Counted from the first letter of the stretch, positions 1 through 8,727 are shown. The stretch is 64,000 nucleotides of DNA from Solirubrobacterales bacterium (GCA_947474595.1 CANJIV010000002.1:1-64000); one strand, 5' to 3'. Made by a program: numbers and translations. The notes: generated from the sequence alone by a model not told the origin.

Positions 1-81
1 CGGGGCGCGGGGCGCGGGGCGCGGGGCGCGGGGCGCGGGGCGCGGGGCGCGGGGCGCGGGGCGCGGGGCGCGGGGCGCGGG
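1..81. repeat. Tandem repeat, 7-bp unit GGGGCGC
   Basis: About eleven and a half perfect copies of the heptamer GGGGCGC run from the first base of the window to position 81, where the sequence changes abruptly to ordinary composition. No unit differs from the others. The array touches the window edge, so its true length is unknown. Arrays this pure often sit at assembly breaks, so a collapsed or artificial contig end is possible. No coding role is visible. Confidence 0.9.
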
Positions 82-138
82 AATCCTTAACAGTCGCGTG
101 TGTATGCCGGAACAAATACCGACATTGCCCGCTTACTT

Positions 139-236
139 ACAGTCCCTGGCCCCCTAGAAAAGTTGTTTTGGAAGGTTCTCGGGTGGGGTGTGAGGACTTA
201 CCCTGACATATTCATGGTTTCCCATACACACCCCCC
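139..236. repeat. 98-bp direct repeat, copy 1
   Basis: This segment is repeated at 473-570 with two mismatches in 98 positions. It can fold as an outer 8-bp stem (185-192 with 227-234) enclosing two small hairpins. One has stem 214-217/222-225 and, read on the minus strand, a GAAA tetraloop. The other is 193-195/202-204. On the plus strand it lies inside a 47-codon frame (100-243, GTG start). The minus strand is also open through it. Whether it is RNA, peptide-coding or a passive repeat cannot be told from one sequence. Confidence 0.8.
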
Positions 237-322
237 GGCTTAGCCTCTTTCCCAGCGTCGGGGTCGGGCGTCGGGGCGGGCCGGGCGCGGAGCCGGGTGG
301 CCGGACGTCGCGGGGCGTCGGG

Positions 323-404
323 GCGTCGCGTCGCGGCACGTCGCGGCGTGGCGCGGGGCGGCGTCGCGTCGCGTCGCGGCACGTCGCGGCGTGGCGCGGG
401 GCGG
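323..404. repeat. Two 39-bp GC-rich direct repeats
   Basis: Positions 323-361 and 366-404 are identical and lie 43 bp apart, forming a short tandem duplication inside the CG-rich block between the two 98-bp elements. The unit is itself built from CGTCG and CGCGG words, which suggests growth by slippage. No function is evident. Confidence 0.75.
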
Positions 405-472
405 GGCGAGGCGGGTTCGTTCGCAGCCTCGTGCGTGTCCCGTTGCAGACGGTTGGCCCTGACCTCCTACCT

Positions 473-570
473 ACAGTCCCTGGCCCCCTAGAAAAGTTGT
501 TTTGGGAGGTTCTTGGGTGGGGTGTGAGGACTTACCCTGACATATTCATGGTTTCCCATACACACCCCCC
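473..570. repeat. 98-bp direct repeat, copy 2
   Basis: This is the second copy of the 139-236 element, exactly 334 bp downstream. The two substitutions fall outside the predicted stems. In the plus frame shared with copy 1, one change is Lys to Glu and the other is silent. It ends 160 bp before nfo. The flanking sequence is also weakly similar between copies (CTTACTTAC against CCTACCTAC just upstream), so the duplicated unit may once have been larger. Confidence 0.8.
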
Positions 571-730
571 TCGACGCCGGCACTTTGCCCCCTCCCCCTT
601 TTGCCCACCGCCGCGCGCCGCTCTCTAACCAGACACCCAACCTTTTAGATCGCTATCGTCGCTGGACCGTGTCACGCCTGCCCGTCCACCCCACTGACCT
701 ACACCTACGGTCACCCTCACTACTTCGCCC

Positions 731-1594
731 ATGCTGATTGGCGCCCACGTCTCAACTGCGGGCGGATTAGATAAGGCCGTCGCACGCGGAGTCGAGATCG
801 AAGCTCGCGCGATTCAGATCTTTAATCAATCTCCTCGCATGTGGCGCCCGACGGCCTATAACGAGGCTGACTTCGCCGCATTTCGCGAAGCTATGGCCGA
901 GGCCAAAATAGGCGCGGTGGTGATTCACGCCGTCTACCTAATCAACTGCGCCACCGACGACCCTGACCTACGCCAAAAATCACTCGCATCGCTAACGCAC
1001 TCGCTCTACGTCGGCGACCAGATTGGTGCGGCCGGAGTTGTCCTCCATGCCGGTTCGGCCAAAGATGGTCCGGTTGATGTGGCAATTTCACGCGCAGGAG
1101 AGGTCATCTCCGAGGCCCTTGACGCTACGGATTGTTGTCCCCTGCTACTCGAAGATACCGCCGGTGCTGGAGGGACCCTGGGCCGCTCTTTCCAAGAGCT
1201 TGCGGCCCTTATCGACAGCGCTGGCGGCGACAAGCGCCTCGGCCTCTGCCTTGATTCCTGCCATCTACTCGCATCTGGATATGACGTCCGCAGCGCCCAA
1301 GGGCTTGAGGCCGTGCTGCAAGAGTGCGACGAACTCGTAGGACTTGACCGCCTTGGCGCGCTTCACGTCAACGACTCCCAAACCCCACTTGGCTCTAACC
1401 GTGACCGCCACTGCGCGCTGGGAACCGGGGAGATTGGAGCCATTGGATGCGCTGCCTATCTATCGGAGCCTCGCTTTGAAGGGCTCCCGGTGATCTTCGA
1501 GGGACCTGGTGCCGATGGCAAGGCTCCGACGATTACCGATATCCGCCAAGCCCTCGCCCTACGCGAGCAGGGTCTTGCCGCACGCAGAACCTAG
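731..1594 (+). CDS. nfo: Endonuclease IV (AP endonuclease)
   Basis: Cleaves DNA 5' to abasic sites in base-excision repair, using a three-metal centre in a TIM barrel. The 287-residue product has the usual family length. All nine metal ligands can be placed: H66, H106, E141, D175, H178, H212, D225, H227 and E257. They sit in the motifs LHAG, LLEDTAG, CLDSCH, HVNDS and RDRH. The ATG at 731 starts directly with the conserved MLIGAHVS strand, which fixes the start. It is convergent with dnaE, and a short inverted repeat begins at its stop codon. It is one of the few plus-strand genes here and is probably transcribed alone. Confidence 0.96.
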   Translation: MLIGAHVSTAGGLDKAVARGVEIEARAIQIFNQSPRMWRPTAYNEADFAAFREAMAEAKIGAVVIHAVYLINCATDDPDLRQKSLASLTHSLYVGDQIGAAGVVLHAGSAKDGPVDVAISRAGEVISEALDATDCCPLLLEDTAGAGGTLGRSFQELAALIDSAGGDKRLGLCLDSCHLLASGYDVRSAQGLEAVLQECDELVGLDRLGALHVNDSQTPLGSNRDRHCALGTGEIGAIGCAAYLSEPRFEGLPVIFEGPGADGKAPTITDIRQALALREQGLAARRT

Positions 1595-1620
1595 GCGCCA
1601 GCCGACCTGGGCCTGGCGCC
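1594..1620. terminator. Inverted repeat between convergent nfo and dnaE
   Basis: GGCGCCAG at 1594-1601 and CTGGCGCC at 1613-1620 form a perfect 8-bp stem with an 11-base loop, beginning at the last base of the nfo stop codon. It lies in the 46-bp gap between two convergent genes, where a bidirectional terminator is expected. No T-tract follows on either strand, so it would be a weak intrinsic terminator at best. Confidence 0.4.
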
Positions 1621-1640
1621 TGCTGACATCGGCCACCGCT

Positions 1641-4600
1641 TCAAGCAGCACCGGAGAGCACTGCCCCGCCAAGCAAGCCGTGAAGCTCGGAGTGCAGAGC
1701 CGCACATGCTGAGACACGAAACTCCCCGCCAAGACGCAACCGCCGCGGGCCGCTCTTCGTCTGCATCTCCAAGACGACCTCGGACTCGCCAGGGAAGTTC
1801 TCCAGAAGGTGCTTGAGCTCATCGATCACAGCGGAGTCTAGGGTCGCGGCATCGACGCGCAGATGGACAGTCGGCGGACCCTTTAAGGCGGCTGCATGCT
1901 TTTCACGGGCGGAAGCTATCTCAGCTGGAGTTGGCGTAAATACATCGACCGCCTGCACGACAATTGAGGTCTTAGAAGCATCCTTATGGTCGATACGCCC
2001 GCGCACGATCACCACCGAGTCCCCAGCCAACGCACTCTCGCAGGCAGCCAGCACTTTGCCGAAGATCACCAGCTCCACCGTTGCTTCCAGATCGTCAAGG
2101 GTGGCGAACATCATCGGATCACCCTTGCGGGTCTTGATCTTCTTAGACTCAGTAATGACGCCCCCCACGGTCACCACATCGCCATCGCGGCGATCGCCAA
2201 GGCCGGCTAGAGAGCAGTCACTCTTCACGCTCAGCGCCTCGCGCACCTCCTTGAGAGGGTGGGCCGAGATATACAGACCCAGCGACTCTTTTTCATAGGC
2301 GAGCATCTCGGGCTGGTCGTACTCATCAGAAGGAATTGGTGGATGAGTGGCCATCGCAACGACCTCGGCGGGGCCGCCGCCAACGAGGTCAAAAATGTTG
2401 GCCTGGCCTTGAGCGTGATCTTTTTGCTTCTTCTGACCGGCGGCTTGGGCCTGCTCAAGAACGGCGATCATTCCCTTTCGCGAGGCGCCCGTGGTGCCGA
2501 ACGCTCCAGACTTAATGAGGGAGTCGATCGATCGCTTATTAACGGCCCGAGGGTCCACGCGGGCACAGAAGTCCCACAGCGAGTCGAACTCTCCACCCTC
2601 CTTTCGGGCTGCCTTAATCGCCTCTACGGCGGCGAATCCAACGCCCTTTACGGCGTCTAGGCCAAAGCGAATCTTGCCATCAACAACGACGAACTGATGG
2701 TCGGAGACGTTGACGTCGGGCGGCAGGATCTCGATTCCCATCTCCCCTGTCTGGGCAACAAAGAAGGGCACTTTGTCCTTTGTGTCCATCACCGATGAGA
2801 TCAGCGCGGCCATATATTCGGCCGGGTAGTTGGCCTTTAGCCATGCCGTGCGATAAGAGATCAGCGCGTAGCAGGCGGCGTGAGACTTATTAAAGGAGTA
2901 GTCGGCTGACTTCTCATTAGTTGTCCAGAGCTCTTCGATCATCGCCGGCTGCGTTCCCGAAGCGGCCGCTCCGCTAAAGAACTCGGGCTTGAGCTGAGCC
3001 ATCCCTGCGCGGTCTTTCTTACCGATCGCCTTGCGCAGGTCGTCTGCCTTAGCGCCTGAGAAGCCAGCGATCGTCTTGGCGATCTGCATCGACTGCTCTT
3101 GGTAGATGATCACGCCTTTAGTGGAGGATGTGATTGCGCGTAGTCGCTCGTCGGGGTAGCGCACCGAATCCGGCTCGCGCTTGCCGCGGGCGTAGTTAGG
3201 GATCTGATCCATCGCCCCCGGCCTGTAGAGCGCCACCAGCGCCACAAGATCCTCAAACTCAGTAGGACGGACCTTGCGAAGCGCGCTTCGCATCCCCTCG
3301 GACTCAAACTGAAAGACGCCGATCGAATCGCCGGCCGAGAGCATCTCGTAGGTACGTACATCGTCAAGGGCAAGCGTCGCCATATCTGGCCGGGCGCCCG
3401 CCGAGCGTTCAATGATGTCTAGGGCCGACTCGATGACATCAAGGTTGCGTAGTCCCAAGAAGTCCATCTTCAGCAGACCGATCTCCTCGATCGGCTTCAT
3501 CGAGTACTGCGTGACGGTCCGATAGACCTTCTCTCCCTTTGCATCAGTGCCAGCATCAGCGAGTTGCAACGGCACGATCTCGGTCAACGGTCGGTCGGCG
3601 ATAACTACCGCAGCAGCGTGAACGGAGGAGTTACGAACGATCCCCTCTAACCCGCGAGCGACCTCGATGATCTGGGCCGCCACTGCATCCTCAGCGATCG
3701 CGTTGGCTAGCTCTTGGCCTGGCTTTAAGCACTCTTCAAATGACGGCGGACGACCTTGAATCGGATCGGGGATCAGCTTGGCGAGCCTGTCACCAACTTG
3801 ATAGTCGTGGCCGAGCACTCGAGCGGCATCGCGCGTGGCCGCGCGCGGGAACATCCGGCCAAAGGTAATGATCTGGGCGACCGACTCCCTGCCGTATTTC
3901 TCTGTGACGTAGCGGATTACGTCCTCACGGCCGCGAACCGAGAAGTCGATGTCGATATCTGGCATCGAGACGCGCTCGGGGTTGAGGAAGCGTTCAAAGA
4001 GAAGGTCGTAGCGCAGTGGATCTACATCGGTAATCGCCAAGCAGTAAGAGACGATCGACCCGGCAGCCGATCCGCGTCCTGGGCCCACTGCGATGCCATT
4101 GGCCTTAGCAAAGGAGACGAAGTCCCAGACGATCAGAAAGTAGGCGTTAAAGCCCATCGTGTCGATCACGCCTAACTCATAGTCCATCCGTTGCAGTGCC
4201 TCGGCCGGAGGCGGCTCGCCGTAGCGGCTGCGCAACCCTTCCATCACTAGGCCGCGCAGATAGTCAGCCTCACTACTGCCGTCAGGAGTCGCATAGCTCG
4301 GGATCAGCGCCTTGCCGAGCTCAATCTCGACCGTGCACCGTTCGGCGATCTCCAGCGTGCTCTCAAGCGACTCTGGCCACTGCTCGAAAGCCTGACTCAT
4401 CTCGTCGTTGGACTTGAGATAGAACTCGTTGGTGTCGAAGGAGAGCTTGGGCTCTGCCAGCGTCGACTTCGTCTGGACGCATAGCAGCGCCGCGTGATGG
4501 CCATGGTCCTCGCGGCGCAGGTAGTGGACGTCGGCTGTGGCCACAAGCGGGCGGCCGTGCTCTCTGGCCAAACGGACGATCCCCTCATTGGCGACGTCCT

Positions 4601-5150
4601 GAGGTGCGAGGCCGTTCTTTTGGACCTCAAAGTAGACCTGCTCGGGGCCAAAGACGCCGAGCAGCTCGTCGAGATGAGCGCGAGCCGCATCTTCGCGACC
4701 GTCGATTAGCGTCGAGGCGAGGCGTGAAGCCAGGCAGCCAGTCAGCGCGATGATTCCATCTGAGCGGCTATCAAGGAGCTCCATGTCGACGGTTGGCTTG
4801 CCGCGGTGAAGTCCTTCGAGAAAGCCGGCAGATGAGAGCTCGACAAGGTTGCGGTACCCCTCGTCGGTGGCGGCCAAGAGCGTCAGGTGATTGCGTTTAA
4901 TCTTCCCGCTCGGACGTGCTTTTCGGTCTTCGACGAGATAGATCTCGCAGCCGATAATTGGCTTAATCCCGTGCTTTTTAGCTGCTTTATAGAGCTCAAC
5001 CGCACCGTTCATCACGCCGTGATCGGTGAGGCCCAAGGCGGGCTGGCCTAGCTCTGCGGCACGGGCTGCGAGGTTGTCGATGTTGCAGGCACCATCGAGC
5101 AGCGAGTACTCGGAGTGAACGTGTAGATGGGCGCAGGTCTGAGTGCTCAC
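1641..5150 (-). CDS. dnaE: DNA polymerase III alpha subunit (DnaE1)
   Basis: Catalytic subunit of the replicative polymerase. The 1169 residues show the standard order. An N-terminal PHP domain carries HLHVHSEYSLLDG at about 8-20, LTDHG at 41-45 and DVHYLRREDH at about 207. The C-family polymerase core has GPGRGSAAGS at about 356-365 and the catalytic aspartates in PDIDIDF at 397-403, plus MDFLGL further on. A helix-hairpin-helix region and a C-terminal OB-fold follow. No separate exonuclease domain is inserted, so this is the DnaE rather than the PolC type. Its downstream neighbour at 5203 on the same strand is transcribed ahead of it and may be cotranscribed. The start ATG is directly followed by the PHP motif. 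Confidence 0.97.
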   Translation of the reverse strand: MSTQTCAHLHVHSEYSLLDGACNIDNLAARAAELGQPALGLTDHGVMNGAVELYKAAKKHGIKPIIGCEIYLVEDRKARPSGKIKRNHLTLLAATDEGYRNLVELSSAGFLEGLHRGKPTVDMELLDSRSDGIIALTGCLASRLASTLIDGREDAARAHLDELLGVFGPEQVYFEVQKNGLAPQDVANEGIVRLAREHGRPLVATADVHYLRREDHGHHAALLCVQTKSTLAEPKLSFDTNEFYLKSNDEMSQAFEQWPESLESTLEIAERCTVEIELGKALIPSYATPDGSSEADYLRGLVMEGLRSRYGEPPPAEALQRMDYELGVIDTMGFNAYFLIVWDFVSFAKANGIAVGPGRGSAAGSIVSYCLAITDVDPLRYDLLFERFLNPERVSMPDIDIDFSVRGREDVIRYVTEKYGRESVAQIITFGRMFPRAATRDAARVLGHDYQVGDRLAKLIPDPIQGRPPSFEECLKPGQELANAIAEDAVAAQIIEVARGLEGIVRNSSVHAAAVVIADRPLTEIVPLQLADAGTDAKGEKVYRTVTQYSMKPIEEIGLLKMDFLGLRNLDVIESALDIIERSAGARPDMATLALDDVRTYEMLSAGDSIGVFQFESEGMRSALRKVRPTEFEDLVALVALYRPGAMDQIPNYARGKREPDSVRYPDERLRAITSSTKGVIIYQEQSMQIAKTIAGFSGAKADDLRKAIGKKDRAGMAQLKPEFFSGAAASGTQPAMIEELWTTNEKSADYSFNKSHAACYALISYRTAWLKANYPAEYMAALISSVMDTKDKVPFFVAQTGEMGIEILPPDVNVSDHQFVVVDGKIRFGLDAVKGVGFAAVEAIKAARKEGGEFDSLWDFCARVDPRAVNKRSIDSLIKSGAFGTTGASRKGMIAVLEQAQAAGQKKQKDHAQGQANIFDLVGGGPAEVVAMATHPPIPSDEYDQPEMLAYEKESLGLYISAHPLKEVREALSVKSDCSLAGLGDRRDGDVVTVGGVITESKKIKTRKGDPMMFATLDDLEATVELVIFGKVLAACESALAGDSVVIVRGRIDHKDASKTSIVVQAVDVFTPTPAEIASAREKHAAALKGPPTVHLRVDAATLDSAVIDELKHLLENFPGESEVVLEMQTKSGPRRLRLGGEFRVSACAALHSELHGLLGGAVLSGAA

Positions 5151-5202
5151 GAGTTCGAGATCCTAGGCGCCATGGCGGATGGCTCGCTCGATCCCAGAAT
5201 GC

Positions 5203-7203
5203 TCAGACGGCGTCTTGGTCAGGAGCGCCGATGCCCTGAGCCCATCCGACCCATCCCGCCAAGAGAGTTACTGCCGAGTTGTCCCCGCGCAGTGCTGGGC
5301 GATCGCCAGATGGGTGACTTCGGCCTGACAGAAGACGCAGGTAGGCAGCTTGGGAGAACCTCACCGATGCGTTTGGATTAACGCTCTGGTCACCGTCGAC
5401 TGAGGCGACTCGGACAGGGCTGCCATCCTCGACAGTTACCGTAAACGAGCTTGTTGTTGTTGGACCCACGATCGTCTGGAGGACGACGAAGCTGTGGCCG
5501 CGCGTCCACTCTGGGTCAATCCGCTGGGAGAGAGCGGCGAAAAGAAGCGTTGGGTCCGGGTGAACGCCAGCCTCGGAGAGGATCGCTAGGTCGAGTTCAA
5601 TCGGCCCCAACCATCCCAGCGCCCGTCTCCTGCGCCATGTACCCCCCACTCCTGCCCGGCGGCGCACCGAGCGCGACGGTCCCTCTGTGATCAACGCGAC
5701 GAGCGTAGGGCCGTCGAGCCTGATCTCGGCTGCGACTGTGCCTCTGGGGCGCTGTAGCTCTTGGGTAATCGAAACCGCCCCTGGCTCAAGGTCAACGCGA
5801 CGCCGACCGACGCCGTAGAGCTTTAAGTCAATCTTGTGTTTCTTGGTCGTCGAGATCCCAGCGGCCGGCAAGAGCGTTAGGGCCAGCCGAGCGCTAGCGG
5901 CCGGGTCTGCGGCGCTGAGAGCCACCAAGGCCTCAGGCAGCCATGGCTTGACGGCCACGTGTGGCTCTGGGGACGCGGGTGCGACCGCGGCCTCGGGCTC
6001 AACGATCGGCTCGGGCTCAACGATCGCCTTGACCTGACCGGCGACCGTAGAAGCTCCCTCACGCGCACGCGCGAGCTCACTACGCAGATCACTCTCAACA
6101 GATGCCCACTCGGCACGCTCCTGGACCAGGCCGTTCTGAGCAGCAAGAGCCGCTGCGCGTGCCTCGCCGATCCTGCGCTCGGCGTTCTCAAGCGCCTTGG
6201 CGGCGGCCGTAGCCACCCCGTCTCCAAAGTGCTGGGAGCGTAGGTCCTCGCTAGCGCGCTCTAGCTCACTGCGCAGCGTTGCTATCTCTGCGTCACGTTG
6301 TTGGATAACCCGACGCATCTCGGGCGCCGCCCGACGTTCACGGTCGAGGCGATCGAGCGCATCTGCGACGCTGCCCGGCTGTCCGCCCGTCGTGGCAGGG
6401 AATGAGGAGCTGGAGACATTGGGTAGGGCTTCTGACTTCGTGGGTCGAGCGACCACAGAGCCAACACCCTGGGTCATCTTGCGTTCGCGAGCCAAAAGGT
6501 CTGACAGGGCGTCGCTGAGGAGTACCGCGGAGGGTCTTGGAGTGGTCTGCCTGACAGGCGTGCGCGCAAGCTGGGACTCCACGCTAATCGCGATAGCGAC
6601 CTTGCTAGAAGGTTGTTCTAAGGGCCCAGCAGTCGCGTCCTGTAGCCGCGACCTGAGCTCGATAGCCTCAATCTTTAGAGCTGCCGCAGCCTGCTCTGCT
6701 ACCTCGGCGCGGGTGCGTTGCTGGCCCTCGCCGTCCTCAGCACGACGAGCCCTGCGTTCGGCGATCACCGCCCGATCAACGACCGTGCCCCCATCGGTTA
6801 CCAAGGCCAGATTGCCAACCCCGACGCGAGCCTGCACGCCTACCTCCCCAACCCGCTGAGAGGGCGCCGGCAGAGTTATACGGTGACCGCCAAGCTCGAG
6901 CGCCAACGCACCTTGGATCGGTCCCTCTAGCGAAAACACCGCGCGCAGGGCACTTTGATCGGCGGTTGCACGCTCTGCCCCCTCAGAGGCCTCAGCTAGG
7001 GCTGGTAGGCGCTCCTGCGTGGAGCCCTCGCCGACAAGAAGGTAGGAATCTGCGCCGCGTTGTGTCCGGGCGCTAGGCCACCGTCCGGCCACCCGCACGA
7101 TGACAGTGCCAAGTGATGATGCAACGCTCTGGACGGCGTCAATCTCGACCTCCAGTGGCGGAGGCCCTTCACCCAAGGCCGGATCTACGTGACGATCCTC
7201 CAT
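5203..7203 (-). CDS. Coiled-coil protein with SCP2-like C-terminal region
   Basis: A 666-residue protein of unknown function. Residues 1-150 look beta-rich. About 150-420 is Ala/Glu/Arg-rich and predicted coiled coil, interrupted by a Ser/Pro/Thr-rich linker. About 420-435 is a Pro/Glu/Val hinge. The last 130 residues resemble the sterol-carrier SCP2 fold: DPEWTRGHSF, then a strand pair, then a VRFSQAAYLRLLSG-type helix and an ALRGD element. The region just before it (VDLEPG, AAEIRLDG) may be a second, diverged SCP2-like unit. There is no signal peptide or membrane span, so it is probably cytoplasmic. It lies 52 bp upstream of dnaE in the same direction. The domain reading rests on pattern only. 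Confidence 0.7.
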   Translation of the reverse strand: MEDRHVDPALGEGPPPLEVEIDAVQSVASSLGTVIVRVAGRWPSARTQRGADSYLLVGEGSTQERLPALAEASEGAERATADQSALRAVFSLEGPIQGALALELGGHRITLPAPSQRVGEVGVQARVGVGNLALVTDGGTVVDRAVIAERRARRAEDGEGQQRTRAEVAEQAAAALKIEAIELRSRLQDATAGPLEQPSSKVAIAISVESQLARTPVRQTTPRPSAVLLSDALSDLLARERKMTQGVGSVVARPTKSEALPNVSSSSFPATTGGQPGSVADALDRLDRERRAAPEMRRVIQQRDAEIATLRSELERASEDLRSQHFGDGVATAAAKALENAERRIGEARAAALAAQNGLVQERAEWASVESDLRSELARAREGASTVAGQVKAIVEPEPIVEPEAAVAPASPEPHVAVKPWLPEALVALSAADPAASARLALTLLPAAGISTTKKHKIDLKLYGVGRRRVDLEPGAVSITQELQRPRGTVAAEIRLDGPTLVALITEGPSRSVRRRAGVGGTWRRRRALGWLGPIELDLAILSEAGVHPDPTLLFAALSQRIDPEWTRGHSFVVLQTIVGPTTTSSFTVTVEDGSPVRVASVDGDQSVNPNASVRFSQAAYLRLLSGRSHPSGDRPALRGDNSAVTLLAGWVGWAQGIGAPDQDAV

Positions 7204-7250
7204 AGCTAAAAGAGGTTAAGCCGCCATCCGGACATAGAGAGCCGCGATAT

Positions 7251-7415
7251 TCACGACGACTGCGCCAATCCGGCTGCGATGCCAACACTGACCACGACAG
7301 CCACAACCAACCCAGCGCCAACCTTGCGGCGCCGATCTGTTGGGCGGTTGCGCCGCAGCATCCTGCGACTACGCCAGACGCTGTAACCCAAGAGCTTGTA
7401 GGCGTTGTGTCTCAC
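7251..7415 (-). CDS. Small single-span membrane protein
   Basis: A 54-codon frame starting with GTG 12 bp after the argG stop codon. The product begins VRHNAYKLLGYSVW, continues with a strongly basic Arg-rich stretch (about residues 16-31) and ends with one hydrophobic segment (about 33-50). This is the layout of a tiny inner-membrane protein with a positively charged cytoplasmic N-terminus. Similar YKLLGY-W-R-basic-TM miniproteins are, to my knowledge, common hypotheticals in Solirubrobacterales. The tight spacing suggests it is translated as the last gene of the pheST-arg operon. An internal ATG (residue 19) is an alternative but would lose the conserved N-terminus. Confidence 0.65.
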   Translation of the reverse strand: MRHNAYKLLGYSVWRSRRMLRRNRPTDRRRKVGAGLVVAVVVSVGIAAGLAQSS

Positions 7416-7427
7416 TACTAAAGAACC

Positions 7428-8696
7428 TTACTCGTCACGCTCACGCAAGCGATAGGCCATCCGTGACTGCAGCGACCACAGTTCGATAAACCCTGGCGAC
7501 GCCTGCTGGGAGAACAGCCCACCGGACTCTCCAAATGAAGCAAGAGCCTTGTCGTAAACGGCGTTGCGCGAGGCCCGACGCACGACCCGAGCCGAGCCCT
7601 TGTAGAGCTTGAGTGATATCTCGCCGGTGACCTGTTCGTTGACGCTTTGAATGTAGCCGTCAAGATCGCCGCGCAACGGCTCCCACCACAGTCCGGCGTA
7701 GACCAAGTAGGACCACTGCCGATCGATCTGAGGCTTGAACTGGTTCTGGTGAATCGTGCAGACGAGCTTCTCTAGCTCCTGATGAGCGGTGAGAATGATT
7801 GCCGCAGCAGGCACCTCGTAGATATCGCGCACCTTCAGGCCAACGATCCGATCCTCTATGTGATCGACGATGCCAACGCCGTGGCGGCAGCCGATTTCGG
7901 CAACTCGTTCGAGAAGTTCGACGATCTCAAGGCGCTCACCGTCTAGCGAGACAGGCACGCCAGCCTCAAAGCCAACCGTCACCTCTTGTGGCTCGTCGGG
8001 CGCCAGCTCTGGCCGTGTGACCAGCTGGAATACATCATCTTCGGGGGCGTGATCTAGGTCTTCGATCCAGCGACCCTCTGAAGATCGTCCCCAGAGGTTG
8101 TCGTCGATTGAATACGGAGTCACATCAGTGCCGCCCTTAACAGGGATGCCGTGCTTGCGGGCGTAGGCGATCTCTTCATCTCGGCCCATCTGCCAGCCGC
8201 GCACCGGAGCGATAACACGTAGCTCTGGGGCTAGCGTTGCCACGGTAGCTTCAATGCGGACCTGGTCGTTGCCCTTGCCCGTGCAGCCGTGAGCGATCGT
8301 GTCACACCCTGTGGCACGGGCAACCTGCACTGCGAGCTTGGCGATCAGTGGCCGCCCTAAAGCAGTAAAGAGCGGATATCCACCGCCGTATAGAGCGTTG
8401 GCTTTAATCGCCGGAATCACAAAGTCGCGCGCGAACTCTTCGCGGGCGTCGATGACTTGGCACTCAAGTGCTCCTAGCCCCAAGGCCTTGTCGCGTACCT
8501 CGCCGTAGTCCTCGCCTGGTTGACCGAGATTGACCGTCAAAGCGACGACTTCAGCGCCGTACTCATCTTGGATCCACTTGAGCATCACGCTGGTATCAAG
8601 GCCGCCAGAGTAGAGCAGCAGCACACGCTTGACTTCGGATGGGTCGGCCTCGTAGGAGGCGGTTCTAGTGGTCGCTATTCTCGTTTGGTCTGTCAT
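7428..8696 (-). CDS. argG: Argininosuccinate synthase
   Basis: Joins citrulline and aspartate with ATP to give argininosuccinate, the penultimate step of arginine synthesis. The ATP-pyrophosphatase P-loop YSGGLDTS is at about residues 29-36, and the family motifs AHGCTGKGNDQVR and TPYSIDDNLWGRS are intact. At 422 residues it has roughly 20 more at the N-terminus than the shortest homologues, so a slightly later start is possible. It follows argD by 31 bp on the minus strand in an argCJBDG arrangement. argF and argH are not in the window. Confidence 0.96.
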   Translation of the reverse strand: MTDQTRIATTRTASYEADPSEVKRVLLLYSGGLDTSVMLKWIQDEYGAEVVALTVNLGQPGEDYGEVRDKALGLGALECQVIDAREEFARDFVIPAIKANALYGGGYPLFTALGRPLIAKLAVQVARATGCDTIAHGCTGKGNDQVRIEATVATLAPELRVIAPVRGWQMGRDEEIAYARKHGIPVKGGTDVTPYSIDDNLWGRSSEGRWIEDLDHAPEDDVFQLVTRPELAPDEPQEVTVGFEAGVPVSLDGERLEIVELLERVAEIGCRHGVGIVDHIEDRIVGLKVRDIYEVPAAAIILTAHQELEKLVCTIHQNQFKPQIDRQWSYLVYAGLWWEPLRGDLDGYIQSVNEQVTGEISLKLYKGSARVVRRASRNAVYDKALASFGESGGLFSQQASPGFIELWSLQSRMAYRLRERDE

Positions 8697-8727
8697 TGCC
8701 TTAGGTGAGGTAGTTGATCGGGTTCGC

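Larger units (their letters stand above)
82..730. other. Non-coding, repeat-rich region upstream of nfo
   Basis: No convincing protein gene is visible in these 650 bases. Open frames exist on both strands but are built from GC-rich low-complexity DNA or from the 98-bp repeat copies annotated separately. Positions 571-730, directly before nfo, are pyrimidine-rich. They show neither a clear Shine-Dalgarno sequence nor a convincing -35/-10 pair. The stretch 255-420 is made of short CG-rich words (CGTCG, CGCGG, GGGCG) in many degenerate combinations. Confidence 0.6.

Noticed and set aside
154-628. Several open frames of about 60 codons in the left-edge repeats
   Set aside because: They run through CG-rich slippage repeats or simply extend from the 98-bp element. 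Composition is biased and no ribosome-binding site is present. The part inside the repeated element is discussed as a finding instead of being called a gene.
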